Source: Candidatus Nealsoniibacteriota bacterium (lineage in GTDB: Bacteria > Patescibacteriota > Minisyncoccia > Minisyncoccales > PWPS01). From it: 47,731 bases of DNA. The first letter of the stretch is position 1; every line of letters begins with the position of its first letter. Positions 35,821 to 45,549 of this stretch are shown here, in pieces. The notes beneath the pieces were generated by a model. It saw only the letters and a list, made by a program, of their open reading frames with translations, had not been told where the DNA came from and did not search any database. The stretch covers positions 1-47,731 of the forward strand of contig PUMQ01000009.1 of assembly GCA_003551435.1 (NCBI GenBank), read 5' to 3'. Made by a program: the position numbers and the translations under genes.

Positions 35821-35934
35821 GGGGAATATTTTAGTTTTGATTTTGTAATAAAGAATCTTTCTGAAGAAGAGCAGTGGGAAATTCAAAAAAAAGAAATGGA
35901 CAGTTGGGAAAAATTTAAAAATGAGCTAGAATAA
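35821..35934 (+). pseudogene. Possible gene remnant without a clear start
   Basis: Open frame GEYFSFDFVIKNLSEEEQWEIQKKEMDSWEKFKNELE*. Confidence 0.25.
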
Positions 35935-35984
35935 AAAGCATTAAGCTGATAAAAAGACGTTATTAAAAATTAATTGATAATTTT

Positions 35985-36572
35985 ATGGAAAAAACACTAA
36001 AAAATCTTGCCCAAGCGTTCATTGGTGAAAGCCAAGCCAGAAACCGTTATGACTTTTACGCCGGGCAGGCAAAAAAAGAAGGATTTATTCAAATTCATAA
36101 CATTTTCAGAGAAACAGCCAACCACGAAAACCAACACGCTAAATGGATTATGAGAATGATAAATGATTTAAAGAAAGAGAGGGGAGATAATGAGCCGGCC
36201 GAAATTAAAGTGGAGGCGGGGTGCCCTACTATTTTCGGAGAAACCGAAGAAAACTTAAGGTCAGCTATTAAGGGAGAGAATCACGAACATACACAGATGT
36301 ATCCGGAATTTGCCGAAATTGCTAAAGAAGAAGGATATCCGAGGATTGCAGCCAGATTAAGAGCAGTAGCCGAATCGGAAAAGCATCACGAAGAAAGGTA
36401 TAGGAAAATTCTTGAAGAAATTGAAAAGGGCACTCTTTTTAAAAAAGAAAAAGAAGTTGTTTGGTACTGTCTTGAGTGTGGAAGAGAGCATAAAGGAAAG
36501 ACTCCTCCCGAAGTTTGTCCTTCGTGCGACCATCCAAAAGGTTACTACCAAATTAAGTGTGAAGAGTTTTAA
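35985..36572 (+). CDS. Rubrerythrin
   Basis: Ferritin-like diiron motifs plus rubredoxin-type [24 protein letters not shown]. Confidence 0.95.
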   Translation: MEKTLKNLAQAFIGESQARNRYDFYAGQAKKEGFIQIHNIFRETANHENQHAKWIMRMINDLKKERGDNEPAEIKVEAGCPTIFGETEENLRSAIKGENHEHTQMYPEFAEIAKEEGYPRIAARLRAVAESEKHHEERYRKILEEIEKGTLFKKEKEVVWYCLECGREHKGKTPPEVCPSCDHPKGYYQIKCEEF

Positions 36573-36640
36573 AAAAGGGCCACAAAAACAAGTTCTTTTA
36601 TGCTGGGATTACGGTTTAAGAAAAGTATAATAAATACAAT

Positions 36641-37399
36641 ATGCTTAAGGACAAAAAAACACTCTTAATTTTTTTGGTTTTTTTTCTGGTTGCGGGAACT
36701 ATTACTTTTTTAGTGCTTGAAAAGGAAAGCGAAGATGAACCCGAGGAAATAAAAGAGGCGGAAGAGAAAAGCAGCTTACAAGAGATTGTAGAAGGATTTT
36801 TAGGAGCACCCTATGAAAGAGGCCCTTTGGGAGAGGGCGGTGACGAGGCATTGTACAGGGAAGATGTGTTTGATTGTACAACCTTGGTTCTTGTTTCTGC
36901 TTCTAATCTTCACTCCAACGATCTTTCTCCCGAAGAAATGATAGAAAAAATAAATTACTTCCCTCCGAGGGAAGTTTCTTATGAAACAAGGCTTCATTTT
37001 TCCACCTACAGAAACAAAGTGTCAGAATTTTTTGAAGATATTACGAGAGAAGTGGCGCCGGACTTGTACAAGGAAAAGGAAGTGCTTTTAAACAAAGAAA
37101 GACCCGAAGAAGGAAGGCTTATCGATATTGACTGGGAAGAAAAAATAATCATCCCTTATATCAAGGCGGAAGAGATTCCACAAATTGTTTCCGAATTGCC
37201 CGAAGAGGCGGGAGTGGCTTTTTTGATAGACGGAGATGAAGAAATGGGCTTGGATATAAGGCATGAGGGATTTCTCTTTAGCGGGGAAGAATTTATTCAC
37301 GCTTCGCTTAAAAACGGGAAAGTGTTTAAAGAGGATTTTCTTGGGTTTTTAAAAGAAAGCGATTACGATGCAGTTAACTTTTTTAGAGTAAATTATTAA
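36641..37399 (+). CDS. DUF1460 (NlpC/P60-like amidase) membrane-anchored protein
   Basis: LGAPYERGPLGEGG...FDCTTLVLVSAS...YFPPREVSYETRLHF. Confidence 0.75.
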   Translation: MLKDKKTLLIFLVFFLVAGTITFLVLEKESEDEPEEIKEAEEKSSLQEIVEGFLGAPYERGPLGEGGDEALYREDVFDCTTLVLVSASNLHSNDLSPEEMIEKINYFPPREVSYETRLHFSTYRNKVSEFFEDITREVAPDLYKEKEVLLNKERPEEGRLIDIDWEEKIIIPYIKAEEIPQIVSELPEEAGVAFLIDGDEEMGLDIRHEGFLFSGEEFIHASLKNGKVFKEDFLGFLKESDYDAVNFFRVNY

Positions 37400-37418
37400 G
37401 TAACTTTTAATTAATATT

Positions 37419-37640
37419 ATGAGTTGGGTTAACAAAAGAATAAAAAGATACAGAGAAGGGGACAATCCCACTTTTCTTGAGAAAATGGCTCTGGAACACG
37501 GGCACCCGGTAAACTTTGTATTGTCGCTTATTGCCCTCGCAGCTGTAGGTTACGGGTTGTGGATGCACGATTTTTTATACATAGTCATCGGTATTTTACT
37601 TGGTCTTTTGGGGCACGTGTATTGCTTTTTACAGAAATAG
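37419..37640 (+). CDS. Small two-TM hypothetical protein
   Basis: 73-aa ORF, hydrophobic C-terminal half. Confidence 0.6.
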   Translation: MSWVNKRIKRYREGDNPTFLEKMALEHGHPVNFVLSLIALAAVGYGLWMHDFLYIVIGILLGLLGHVYCFLQK

Positions 37641-37665
37641 TTCTGCAAAGCAAATTTACGAAAAT

Positions 37666-39192
37666 ATGAGGAATAAAAAGATTAGGGAAAAAAAACTGCC
37701 GAAAGACGGTTTTTTCAAAAAGATTGAGGAGTTGAAAATAGCACTTACTTTTGACGATGTGCGTTTGAAATCAGGGCACTCCAAAACAATGCCCGATGAA
37801 GTAAATCTTGAATCTAAATTTTCCCGGAATATAGGGCTTAAAATTCCCGTGGTCAGTGCGGCCATGGATACGGTTACAGAACACGAAATGGGCATTGGAA
37901 TGGCTTTGCTCGGAGGATTGGGAGTGATTCATAAAAACATGAGCCCCAGAGAGCAAGCGAGGAAAGTGGCCAGAGTGAAATATTACCTTAACGGACTTAT
38001 CGATAAGCCGATTTGCGTAAGAAAAAACCAGACTATTGCGGAAATACTGAAAATGAAAAAAGAAAAAGAGTTTTCTTTTAACACTTTTCCGGTAGTTGAC
38101 GATAACGGCAGATTGGAAGGGGTTTTAAGCAAAAACGATTTTGATTTTTGCAGATGTGGATCCGCGAGGGCGGGAGAGGTTATGTCCAAAGCGGTTATTA
38201 CGGCACCGAAAGGAACAAATCTCAAAGAAGCTTATGAGATTATGCTTAAAAACAAGAAAAAGACGCTTCCTCTTGTTGATAAGGAAAACAGATTAGCCGG
38301 AATGTATGTTTTCAAAGATGTTAAAAGGATAACAATGAAAAACCCGGCCGGGTATAATCTTGATAAAAAGGGCCAGCTCATGGCGGCTGCAGCTATCGGA
38401 GCCGATGATTTTGAAAGGATTGAGATGCTTGTAGAGAAAAAGGTTAATGTGGTGGTAATAGACACCGCTCATGCTGATACAAAATCGGTCATCCGCACTC
38501 TGAAGGAAATAAAAAAGAAAAATTACAAAGTAGACGTGGTGGTTGGCAATGTTTCAGAACCCGAATCAACAGAGCGCCTTATAAAAGCCGGTGCTGACGG
38601 GATTAAAGTAGGGCAGGGTCCCGGCTCTATTTGCACTACGAGAGTAGTAGCGGGTATCGGTTCACCGCAAGTGTCGGCTATCTATAACTGCTCGAAAGTA
38701 GCGGAAAAATACGGCGTTCCCGTTTGTGCCGACGGGGGATTGAAATACTCTGGAGATATTCCAATTGCTATCGGCGCGGGAGCGCACTGCGTGATGATGG
38801 GAGGAATGCTTTCGGGAACCAAAGAGGCCCCGGGAGATGTTATTTTCAGAAAGGGGAGGCAATGGAAGCTTTACAGGGGAATGGGATCTATCGGGGCCAT
38901 GGAAGAACACAAAGGGTCCCGTGAAAGATACAGGCAAAAATCTTCCGGCAAAAAAGCGCTTGTAGCCGAAGGAGTGGAAGGGCTTAAACCCTATAAAGGA
39001 AAATTATCCCAGGTGATGTTCCAATACATTAACGGCCTAAAGAGGGGAATGGGCTACGTGGGGGCGGCGAATATAGACGAGCTTCGCAGAAAGGCGGATT
39101 TTGTGAGGATAAGCGGAGCGGGGAAAACAGAGTCTCACCCGCACGATATTTTGATAACAAGAGAGCCGCCTAACTATCCAATAGGGGATTAA
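37666..39192 (+). CDS. guaB: IMP dehydrogenase with CBS domains
   Basis: LTFDDVRL, AAMDTVTEHEMGIGMALLGGLGVIHKNM, GQGPGSICTTRVVAGIGSPQ. Confidence 0.96.
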   Translation: MRNKKIREKKLPKDGFFKKIEELKIALTFDDVRLKSGHSKTMPDEVNLESKFSRNIGLKIPVVSAAMDTVTEHEMGIGMALLGGLGVIHKNMSPREQARKVARVKYYLNGLIDKPICVRKNQTIAEILKMKKEKEFSFNTFPVVDDNGRLEGVLSKNDFDFCRCGSARAGEVMSKAVITAPKGTNLKEAYEIMLKNKKKTLPLVDKENRLAGMYVFKDVKRITMKNPAGYNLDKKGQLMAAAAIGADDFERIEMLVEKKVNVVVIDTAHADTKSVIRTLKEIKKKNYKVDVVVGNVSEPESTERLIKAGADGIKVGQGPGSICTTRVVAGIGSPQVSAIYNCSKVAEKYGVPVCADGGLKYSGDIPIAIGAGAHCVMMGGMLSGTKEAPGDVIFRKGRQWKLYRGMGSIGAMEEHKGSRERYRQKSSGKKALVAEGVEGLKPYKGKLSQVMFQYINGLKRGMGYVGAANIDELRRKADFVRISGAGKTESHPHDILITREPPNYPIGD

Positions 39193-39229
39193 CATTTAGC
39201 AATAATTAGTAAGATAATAAGACAAAACT

Positions 39230-39601
39230 ATGTCTAAAAAATGTTTAAAATTTTTCGGGGCGGTGCTGCTTATACTGGGGGTTGGTGTAATAATTTGGAC
39301 ACTTTTTCTCTCTTACAATATTTTTACGGGAGAGACAGATGCTCCTGCTCTTTTTGATCTTGAAAAAGAAGAGGAGAACTTGCCCCCGGGAACCGAAGAG
39401 ATAATAATTGAGGAAGGAGATTTTCCGGGAGAAATTGAGGAGCTGCTGGAAGACCAGTTTTCTACCATGCTACCTGCAGGTGCTATGGGAAAAATGTTTA
39501 ACCTTATCGCCTGGTCCGTGCTGGCCTTTATTCTGATTTTTGGAGGCAGTCATCTTGCAACTTTAGGTATTAAGATACTAAAAGAGGGAAAAAGGGAGTA
39601 G
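39230..39601 (+). CDS. Two-TM hypothetical protein with acidic loop
   Basis: TM-acidic-TM layout. Confidence 0.6.
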   Translation: MSKKCLKFFGAVLLILGVGVIIWTLFLSYNIFTGETDAPALFDLEKEEENLPPGTEEIIIEEGDFPGEIEELLEDQFSTMLPAGAMGKMFNLIAWSVLAFILIFGGSHLATLGIKILKEGKRE

Positions 39602-39702
39602 ATTTCTCATAAGATACCGTCCTTGTAAGTAAAATATTTTTGTACAAAAACACTCTTATGATAAGGCGAGAGAAAGGTCGGTGTGGTAAAAAATAAACTG
39701 TT

Positions 39703-40419
39703 ATGACAAAAACAAATACAATCGGGCTTGCTCTTCTGTTTGTTATTATACTGCTGGTAGGAGTTGTAATTAATTTTGCCGTAGAACCTTCTAATCATAA
39801 TAGTAATATGGAAAAAGAAGAAACTTCAATTAAACTTCCTCCTCCGGATACGAAAGGGGAGATATCCGTCAAAGAAGCTATTTTAAAAAGAAGGTCGGTG
39901 AGAGACTATGAAGATGACCCTTTATCTTTAAAAGAAATTTCGCAGCTCTTGTGGGCGGCTCAGGGGGTTACTTCTCCCGAAACCGGGAAAAGAAGCGCTC
40001 CTTCGGCGGGAGCTCTTTACCCCTTGGAAGTTTATCTTGTAGTAAGAAAAGGAGAGGAAATAGAGAGCGGAGTTTACCGCTACTTTCCGGAAAGCCACGA
40101 GCTGGCAGTTGTCCTAAAAGGAGATGTGAGTGAAGATCTTGCTCGGGCGTCTCTTGGGCAAACTTTTGTTGCAAAAGCTCCTATTAATTTGGTTTTTGCG
40201 GGTGTTTTTTCAAGAACTGCCGCAAGATACGGTGAAAGAGGAACCCAGTATGTATATATGGAAGCGGGACATGCCGCTCAAAATGTTTGTCTTCAGGCGG
40301 AAAGCCTAAAACTAGGAACGGTAGTGGTAGGCGCTTTCAACGATGAGGAGGTAAAAGAAACGGTAAAAATGTCCGAAAACGAAACTCCTTTGTACGTAAT
40401 GCCTGTAGGAAGAAAGTAG
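39703..40419 (+). CDS. Membrane-anchored SagB-type nitroreductase-family protein
   Basis: RRSVRDYEDDPLSLKEISQLLWAAQGVT...SAPSAGALYPLEVYLVV. Confidence 0.88.
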   Translation: MTKTNTIGLALLFVIILLVGVVINFAVEPSNHNSNMEKEETSIKLPPPDTKGEISVKEAILKRRSVRDYEDDPLSLKEISQLLWAAQGVTSPETGKRSAPSAGALYPLEVYLVVRKGEEIESGVYRYFPESHELAVVLKGDVSEDLARASLGQTFVAKAPINLVFAGVFSRTAARYGERGTQYVYMEAGHAAQNVCLQAESLKLGTVVVGAFNDEEVKETVKMSENETPLYVMPVGRK

Positions 40420-40434
40420 AATAAAAAATTTGTT

Positions 40435-41244
40435 TTACCGCTTGTGCTGGTCATGCCCTTGATGATGGGGATCGTGTTCGTAGTGGTGGTCGTGGGAGTG
40501 GGGGACAAAAAGAGAAATTGAAAACATAAGAAGAAGCCCGACTGCAAATGCCAAGAGGTGGGGAACAAAACATTTTCTGCAACTTAATTCATGGAAAGAG
40601 TGGGGAATGAGGTCTTGGAAAACCACTACCAAAAAGGCGCCCGCGGAAATTCCCAAAAGAGGAGCTTCAAGAGCGGAAAAAAGAGAAAGTAGAAAAAATC
40701 CTCCCACAGAGCCGATAAGAATAGTTCCCGAAACGGCGAAATTAGTGAAAACGGCCTGTGTGATGGTGTAGCCCGCTTTTCTTAAAACAAAGAAAATGGA
40801 CGTTTCCTGGATCAGTTCGTGAATAAAAACGCTTACAGTAGTTGCAACTCCTAGGTAAATATCTACGGAAAAAGCGGCTACGAGAAGAATGCCGTCTCCA
40901 ACGTTGTGGATTCCGTTTCCGGTAAGGATTTTTCGGATATCCATAACGCTGCTGTTTTGTTTGGCATTGTCGTGCGCATGCGAGTGGGGAAGGCTTTTGA
41001 AAATAATCCAGATAACGATTGCTCCTATAAAAATCCACATCAGACCGCTTTCTACGGTAGGAGAGTGGGCAATGGCTTCTTTCCCCAACTGGTAGGAGAC
41101 AAATAAAAAAAGTCCCGCAGTAAAGCTTATAAGAAGGCCGAGATTTTTTTCTATTGTTCTGCCAATTACTTTCCAGAAAGAAAGTGCTCCGCCGAAAGCG
41201 GCGAGCATAACGACAAAGGAAGCGATAAATATTTCCACAAGCAT
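40435..41244 (-). CDS. ZIP-family metal transporter
   Basis: HNVGDGILL, HELIQETSIFFVL; His-rich C-terminus. Confidence 0.85.
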   Translation of the reverse strand: MLVEIFIASFVVMLAAFGGALSFWKVIGRTIEKNLGLLISFTAGLFLFVSYQLGKEAIAHSPTVESGLMWIFIGAIVIWIIFKSLPHSHAHDNAKQNSSVMDIRKILTGNGIHNVGDGILLVAAFSVDIYLGVATTVSVFIHELIQETSIFFVLRKAGYTITQAVFTNFAVSGTILIGSVGGFFLLSLFSALEAPLLGISAGAFLVVVFQDLIPHSFHELSCRKCFVPHLLAFAVGLLLMFSISLFVPHSHDHHYEHDPHHQGHDQHKR

Positions 41245-41352
41245 AATTTAAAACAGATTCCCTAATTTTATAGATTTAAACAGCGTTGTCAAAGCATTTT
41301 CTTTTTTCTTTTTTTTGGTTAAAATACCAGCGTATTTATTTTCGGAGATACA

Positions 41353-42486
41353 ATGAATCAAAAATACAAAAAAACGATTATAATTGCCGTTTTGTTTTTC
41401 TCTTTATTTTCTTTCTTCACTTTTGCGCAAGAAGATGAAGCGGAAGAAAAGATAACGGTTTATTTTTTTGAGGACAGGCTTTGTCTCGTGTGCAGGGCGC
41501 AAAAAGATTTTATGGAAGAGATAAAAGACGACTACCCGCAAATGGAACTAAAAGTTTACCCGATTACCGATTTTGAAAAGCTAGAGGAGGTGGCCCGGAT
41601 GCACGGGGTAGAGGACCCGGCCATAATGGCACCCACTACCTTTATCGGAGATAATTATTTTCAATTTTCCCATTTTACAGAAAGCCAGGAAAAACAGATC
41701 ATAGATGCTTTGGAGGGAAAGCTGGTTGAAGAAGACTGCTGTATAGTGCGAATACCTATTTTAAACGTGTCGGTTGATATAAGGGATTGGTCTCTTCCTT
41801 TAATTACCATTATGCTTGGCTCTTTGGACGGATTTAACGTTTGCTCGATTGGAGCCCTTATCTTAATACTTTCCATTGTTCTTGTCTTTAAATCAAGAAA
41901 GAAGATACTTTTTTACGGGAGCGTTTTTATCTTTACCACGGTAGCCGTTTACGGGGTTTTGGTGTTTTTATGGGGGCAGCTCTTCCGGGCGCTTATCGGG
42001 CATTCGGAAATATTAAGCTATATTGTAGGAACGGCAGCCTTTCTCGGAGGAATTTATTTCTTCAAAGAGTTTTGGCGGTTTTTCCGCTACGGACCTACCT
42101 GTGAAGCGTCAAAAAACAGGCTTGCGGTAAAAGCGACAAAGAAAATCCAAGAGGTCTTTGCCGATGAAAAAAAGGGAGTGCTAACTCTTGCGACGAGTAT
42201 AGCTTTTTTTGCGGCGGTAATAACTATTGTGGAGCTTCCTTGTTCTATGGGAATACCGATTGCCTTTACCGGAGTATTAACCGAGGCAGGAGTCCCTCTT
42301 ACTTCTTTTGTTTTTTATGTTCTTTTATACCTCTTTTTCTACATGCTCATTGAGGTTATCATTTTTGTCGGGGCGGTACTAACAAAAGAGATCTGGATTG
42401 CCAACTCAAAAGCGATAACCTGGGTTACCCTGTTTGGCTCATTAATATTGTTTTATTTAGCTTACTACTACTTTTTCGGGCTCTAG
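41353..42486 (+). CDS. Thioredoxin/glutaredoxin-like domain fused to a DsbD/CcdA-like membrane domain
   Basis: Signal peptide, FFEDRLCLVCRAQKDF, then GSLDGFNVCSIGALILILSIVLVF and ITIVELPCSMGIPIAF. Confidence 0.75.
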   Translation: MNQKYKKTIIIAVLFFSLFSFFTFAQEDEAEEKITVYFFEDRLCLVCRAQKDFMEEIKDDYPQMELKVYPITDFEKLEEVARMHGVEDPAIMAPTTFIGDNYFQFSHFTESQEKQIIDALEGKLVEEDCCIVRIPILNVSVDIRDWSLPLITIMLGSLDGFNVCSIGALILILSIVLVFKSRKKILFYGSVFIFTTVAVYGVLVFLWGQLFRALIGHSEILSYIVGTAAFLGGIYFFKEFWRFFRYGPTCEASKNRLAVKATKKIQEVFADEKKGVLTLATSIAFFAAVITIVELPCSMGIPIAFTGVLTEAGVPLTSFVFYVLLYLFFYMLIEVIIFVGAVLTKEIWIANSKAITWVTLFGSLILFYLAYYYFFGL

Positions 42487-42494
42487 AAAAAGTT

Positions 42495-43229
42495 CTAGCT
42501 AATAACCGTGCCCACTTTTTCTCCGAGGACGGCTTTCTTTAGGTTTCCTTTTTTGTAAATATTGAAAATAACAATATGCATTCTGTTGGCTCGGCAAAGA
42601 TCTATAGCCGAGTTATCCATCACTCCTATATTGTCGTTTCGGAAAGCTTCTTCCAGTGACAAAGAGTCGTACTTTTTCACACCGGAATTTTTTCTGGGAT
42701 CTTTTGAGTAAACTCCGTCTACTCCGGTCCCCTTTAAAACGGCTTCGCATGTAAGCTCAAGCCCGCGCATAGCGGCGGTGGTATCGGTAGTGATAAAGGG
42801 GAGGCCGGTTCCTCCTCCGATAATAACAACCCTTCCTTTCTCTAAGTGCCTTACGGCTCTTTTCCTTATAAAAGGCTCAGCTACCTCTTTTATTTCAAAA
42901 GATGTTTGCAGGCGGGTGGTTACTCCTTTCCTTTCAAGGGCGTCTTGCAGAGCCATTCCGTTGAAGATGGTGGCAAGCATTCCCATATAATCGGCGGTAG
43001 CCCTGTCAATGCCTTGACTGCTTCCCTTAACTCCCCGAAAAATATTTCCTCCGCCGACGACAATAACTATTTGTGTGCCGGTTTTGTGAGCTTCTTTTAT
43101 CTCCTCGGCCAGGTAAAAAATAAAATCGGGATCAATCCCGAATTTTTCTTTCCCCATCATTGCTTCTCCGGAAAGCTTTAAAATAATTCTTTTGTATTTC
43201 GGTCTTTTAGCGGAAGTAGTTTTTCTCAT
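42495..43229 (-). CDS. pyrH: UMP kinase
   Basis: YKRIILKLSGEAMMG, IVIVVGGGNIFRG, GTGLPFITTDTTAAMRGLEL. Confidence 0.96.
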   Translation of the reverse strand: MRKTTSAKRPKYKRIILKLSGEAMMGKEKFGIDPDFIFYLAEEIKEAHKTGTQIVIVVGGGNIFRGVKGSSQGIDRATADYMGMLATIFNGMALQDALERKGVTTRLQTSFEIKEVAEPFIRKRAVRHLEKGRVVIIGGGTGLPFITTDTTAAMRGLELTCEAVLKGTGVDGVYSKDPRKNSGVKKYDSLSLEEAFRNDNIGVMDNSAIDLCRANRMHIVIFNIYKKGNLKKAVLGEKVGTVIS

Positions 43230-43359
43230 ATTATTTGTTCTTTTATTATTGTTGGTACACTTCGCGTATTATAATAGTTTTTCGTAAAAAGTAAAAAACC
43301 TCTTGATTTTTACCTCAAAAGGGATATCATTTAATAGGTATAAATTTAAATTTTAAAAT

Positions 43360-44091
43360 ATGAACAAAGTTTTAATTTTCTCTTTTTTGGCTCTGCTTGT
43401 CGGAGCGGGTGTTTTTTATCTTTATAGCGACACAGAAGATTATTTCTCCGAAGCTCCCGAAGATTCGTATATTACTGGCTATATCATAAACATTACCAAA
43501 GAAGCACAATCCTTTTTAGTGGCCGAAGGGCTTAAGGCCGAAGAGTACACCGGAGATATTGAAGAGTTGGAAGGCAACGCCATTTACTTGGCACTTACCG
43601 AGGAAACGGAGATTATAAAAGAAGATATTGAAGTTTCTTTGGATGATCTAGCGGTAGGCGATAAAGTGGAAGTATGGACAACGGGAATTATTTTAGAGTC
43701 CTATCCCGCGCGAGGAACGGCTTTAAAAGTGGTTGTTCTGGAGGAAGAAGAAAAAGATGAGGAAGAAATAAGCGAAAAAGAGGAGAAGGATAATAACAAA
43801 GATACACAAGAGACAGAAAAAAAAGATGCGGTAAAAGAGTGTTACGTCGGGGGGTGCAGCGGAGAGCTTTGCACAGACAATCCGGAAGCGATAAGCACTT
43901 GCGAGCTTATTGCGGGAATGGAATGCCTTAGAGAAGAAATGACTTGCAAGCTTGTTGAAGAAAAATGCACCTGGGTGCTCTCCAAAGAAGCGGCGGAATG
44001 CTTTATGGGGGTAGAAGAAGAGTACGGTGAAAAAGTAAGAGAGACAAGAATAGGGTATTTCTTCGAAAAGGCGGAAGAGTTGTTAAATTAG
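43360..44091 (+). CDS. Secreted or membrane-anchored protein: DUF3221-like domain plus C-terminal eight-cysteine domain
   Basis: DSYITGYIINITK...VEVWTTGIILESYPARGTA; CYVGGCSGELC...CELIAGMECLREEMTCKLVEEKCTWVLSKEAAEC. Confidence 0.6.
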   Translation: MNKVLIFSFLALLVGAGVFYLYSDTEDYFSEAPEDSYITGYIINITKEAQSFLVAEGLKAEEYTGDIEELEGNAIYLALTEETEIIKEDIEVSLDDLAVGDKVEVWTTGIILESYPARGTALKVVVLEEEEKDEEEISEKEEKDNNKDTQETEKKDAVKECYVGGCSGELCTDNPEAISTCELIAGMECLREEMTCKLVEEKCTWVLSKEAAECFMGVEEEYGEKVRETRIGYFFEKAEELLN

Positions 44092-44112
44092 ATTTTTACA
44101 GCGAACTGTCAC

Positions 44113-44137
44113 AACCCGGGGTAGTGCTCCGGGTTTT
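44113..44137 (+). terminator. Rho-independent terminator
   Basis: ACCCGGGG...CTCCGGGTTTTTGG. Confidence 0.7.
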
Positions 44138-44194
44138 TGGATTTTTAGTTGAATTTTTCTTTTAAAGTAGTATGCTTGAGGAAAGATAAAGATC

Positions 44195-44632
44195 ATGGAA
44201 AAATCATTTGAAGTTATTGCCAGAGCGCTTGTTGTAAAAGATGGGAAGATTTTGGTGTGCCGGGCGAAAAGTAAAGGATACTACTTTCTTCCGGGAGGGC
44301 ATGTTGAGGCTGGAGAAACAAGCAAAGAAGCGATTATAAGAGAAATGGAAGAAGAAAGGGGAAGCCAGCTGGAAAACATTTCTTTTATAGGAGTGGTGGA
44401 AAACATATTCCCGGAAAACGGCAAGGAGCGCTACGAGATAAATATTGTTTTTGCCGCCCGGGAAAATATTTCCGGAAGCGAGACGAAAACCAAAGAAAGC
44501 CATATCTCTTTCCACTTTTTAAGCGTCAGTGATTTTGAAAAGTCTGACGTAAGGCCGATTGCCGTAAAGCAAAAAATTCCGGAGTACTTAAAGAAAGGTG
44601 AAATTTTCTGGACGGCCCGGAAAGACAGGTAA
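44195..44632 (+). CDS. NUDIX hydrolase
   Basis: GGHVEAGETSKEAIIREMEEERG Nudix box. Confidence 0.92.
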   Translation: MEKSFEVIARALVVKDGKILVCRAKSKGYYFLPGGHVEAGETSKEAIIREMEEERGSQLENISFIGVVENIFPENGKERYEINIVFAARENISGSETKTKESHISFHFLSVSDFEKSDVRPIAVKQKIPEYLKKGEIFWTARKDR

Positions 44633-44690
44633 TTTAAAAAAACCCCAATGGCAATTAAATTTAAAAAGGTCGTTTAATAATAAAAAACAT

Positions 44691-45032
44691 ATGGCCGTAA
44701 AAAAACAAAACTCAAAATCTAAAAAAACGGCAAGTAAAAAAGAAACAAGCGTGAAAAGGGCTGTTAAACCGGAAAAAGAGGCAAAGGAAAAGCTTATTGG
44801 AAAAGTGGTTCACTACTTTGATAAGCTGAAAGTGGCGGTGGTAAAACTTAAGGCCCCGCTTTCTCTGGGAGAGAAAATAAGGATTGAAGGGGGAGAGACC
44901 GACTTTACCCAAACGGTAAAATCAATGGAAGTGGACAGGGAAAAGATTAAGAAAGCAAAAAGCGGACAAGAGGTAGGCATAAAAGTAAGCCAAAAAGCGA
45001 GAGACGGTTATAGGGTTTCTAAAATTCTTTAA
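44691..45032 (+). CDS. EF-Tu domain-2-like small protein
   Basis: GKVVHYFDKLKVAVVKLKAPLSLGEKIRIEG..DFTQTVKSMEVDREKIKKAKSGQEVGIKV; ATG 44691 preferred. Confidence 0.75.
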   Translation: MAVKKQNSKSKKTASKKETSVKRAVKPEKEAKEKLIGKVVHYFDKLKVAVVKLKAPLSLGEKIRIEGGETDFTQTVKSMEVDREKIKKAKSGQEVGIKVSQKARDGYRVSKIL

Positions 45033-45137
45033 TTAAGAAATATTTTTCAGAATTTTTTGCCGAGAAGACTGGCGGTTGCTTTTTTTGTAATTTTTTGGCA
45101 TAATTTAGACAGCTTGGACTAAAAAGGAGGGAGGAAA

Positions 45138-45533
45138 ATGAGTCCACTGTTAGTACTTTTTTTAATTTTTCTTGTGGCACTCGCGGCTTTTTTCACAAAG
45201 AGACGCATGGAATATGTTCAGGAAGCAAGATATTGGTTCAAAAAGAAGAAATATGACAAAGCGCTTCTGGCTGCCCAAAAAGCGGGAGACTGGTTTCTAG
45301 TAGAAAGGTGTTTAGAAGAGATAGAAAACTCGTTTTCTAATGCGTCGATAGAAGAGGTATGCCGAAATATGAACGCCATGCTGAAAACAGGAAACTCTAG
45401 AAGAGCAAAGCGTGTGTTAAACAACCGCGCACGCTTAAAGAGCGAAAATGAACGTCTTCTGTTAATTGACGAGTATTGGGATAAATTGGGCGCACAAGAG
45501 AACAAAGAAGAAAATAGGGAAGAAGTTTTTTAA
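45138..45533 (+). CDS. Membrane-anchored helical hypothetical protein
   Basis: SD aaaaggagggagg; N-terminal TM. Confidence 0.7.
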   Translation: MSPLLVLFLIFLVALAAFFTKRRMEYVQEARYWFKKKKYDKALLAAQKAGDWFLVERCLEEIENSFSNASIEEVCRNMNAMLKTGNSRRAKRVLNNRARLKSENERLLLIDEYWDKLGAQENKEENREEVF

Positions 45534-45549
45534 CTTCTTCTTTTTTTTA
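45519..45549 (+). terminator. Terminator overlapping the stop codon region
   Basis: GAAGAAGTT-tttt-AACTTCTTC then T8. Confidence 0.85.
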
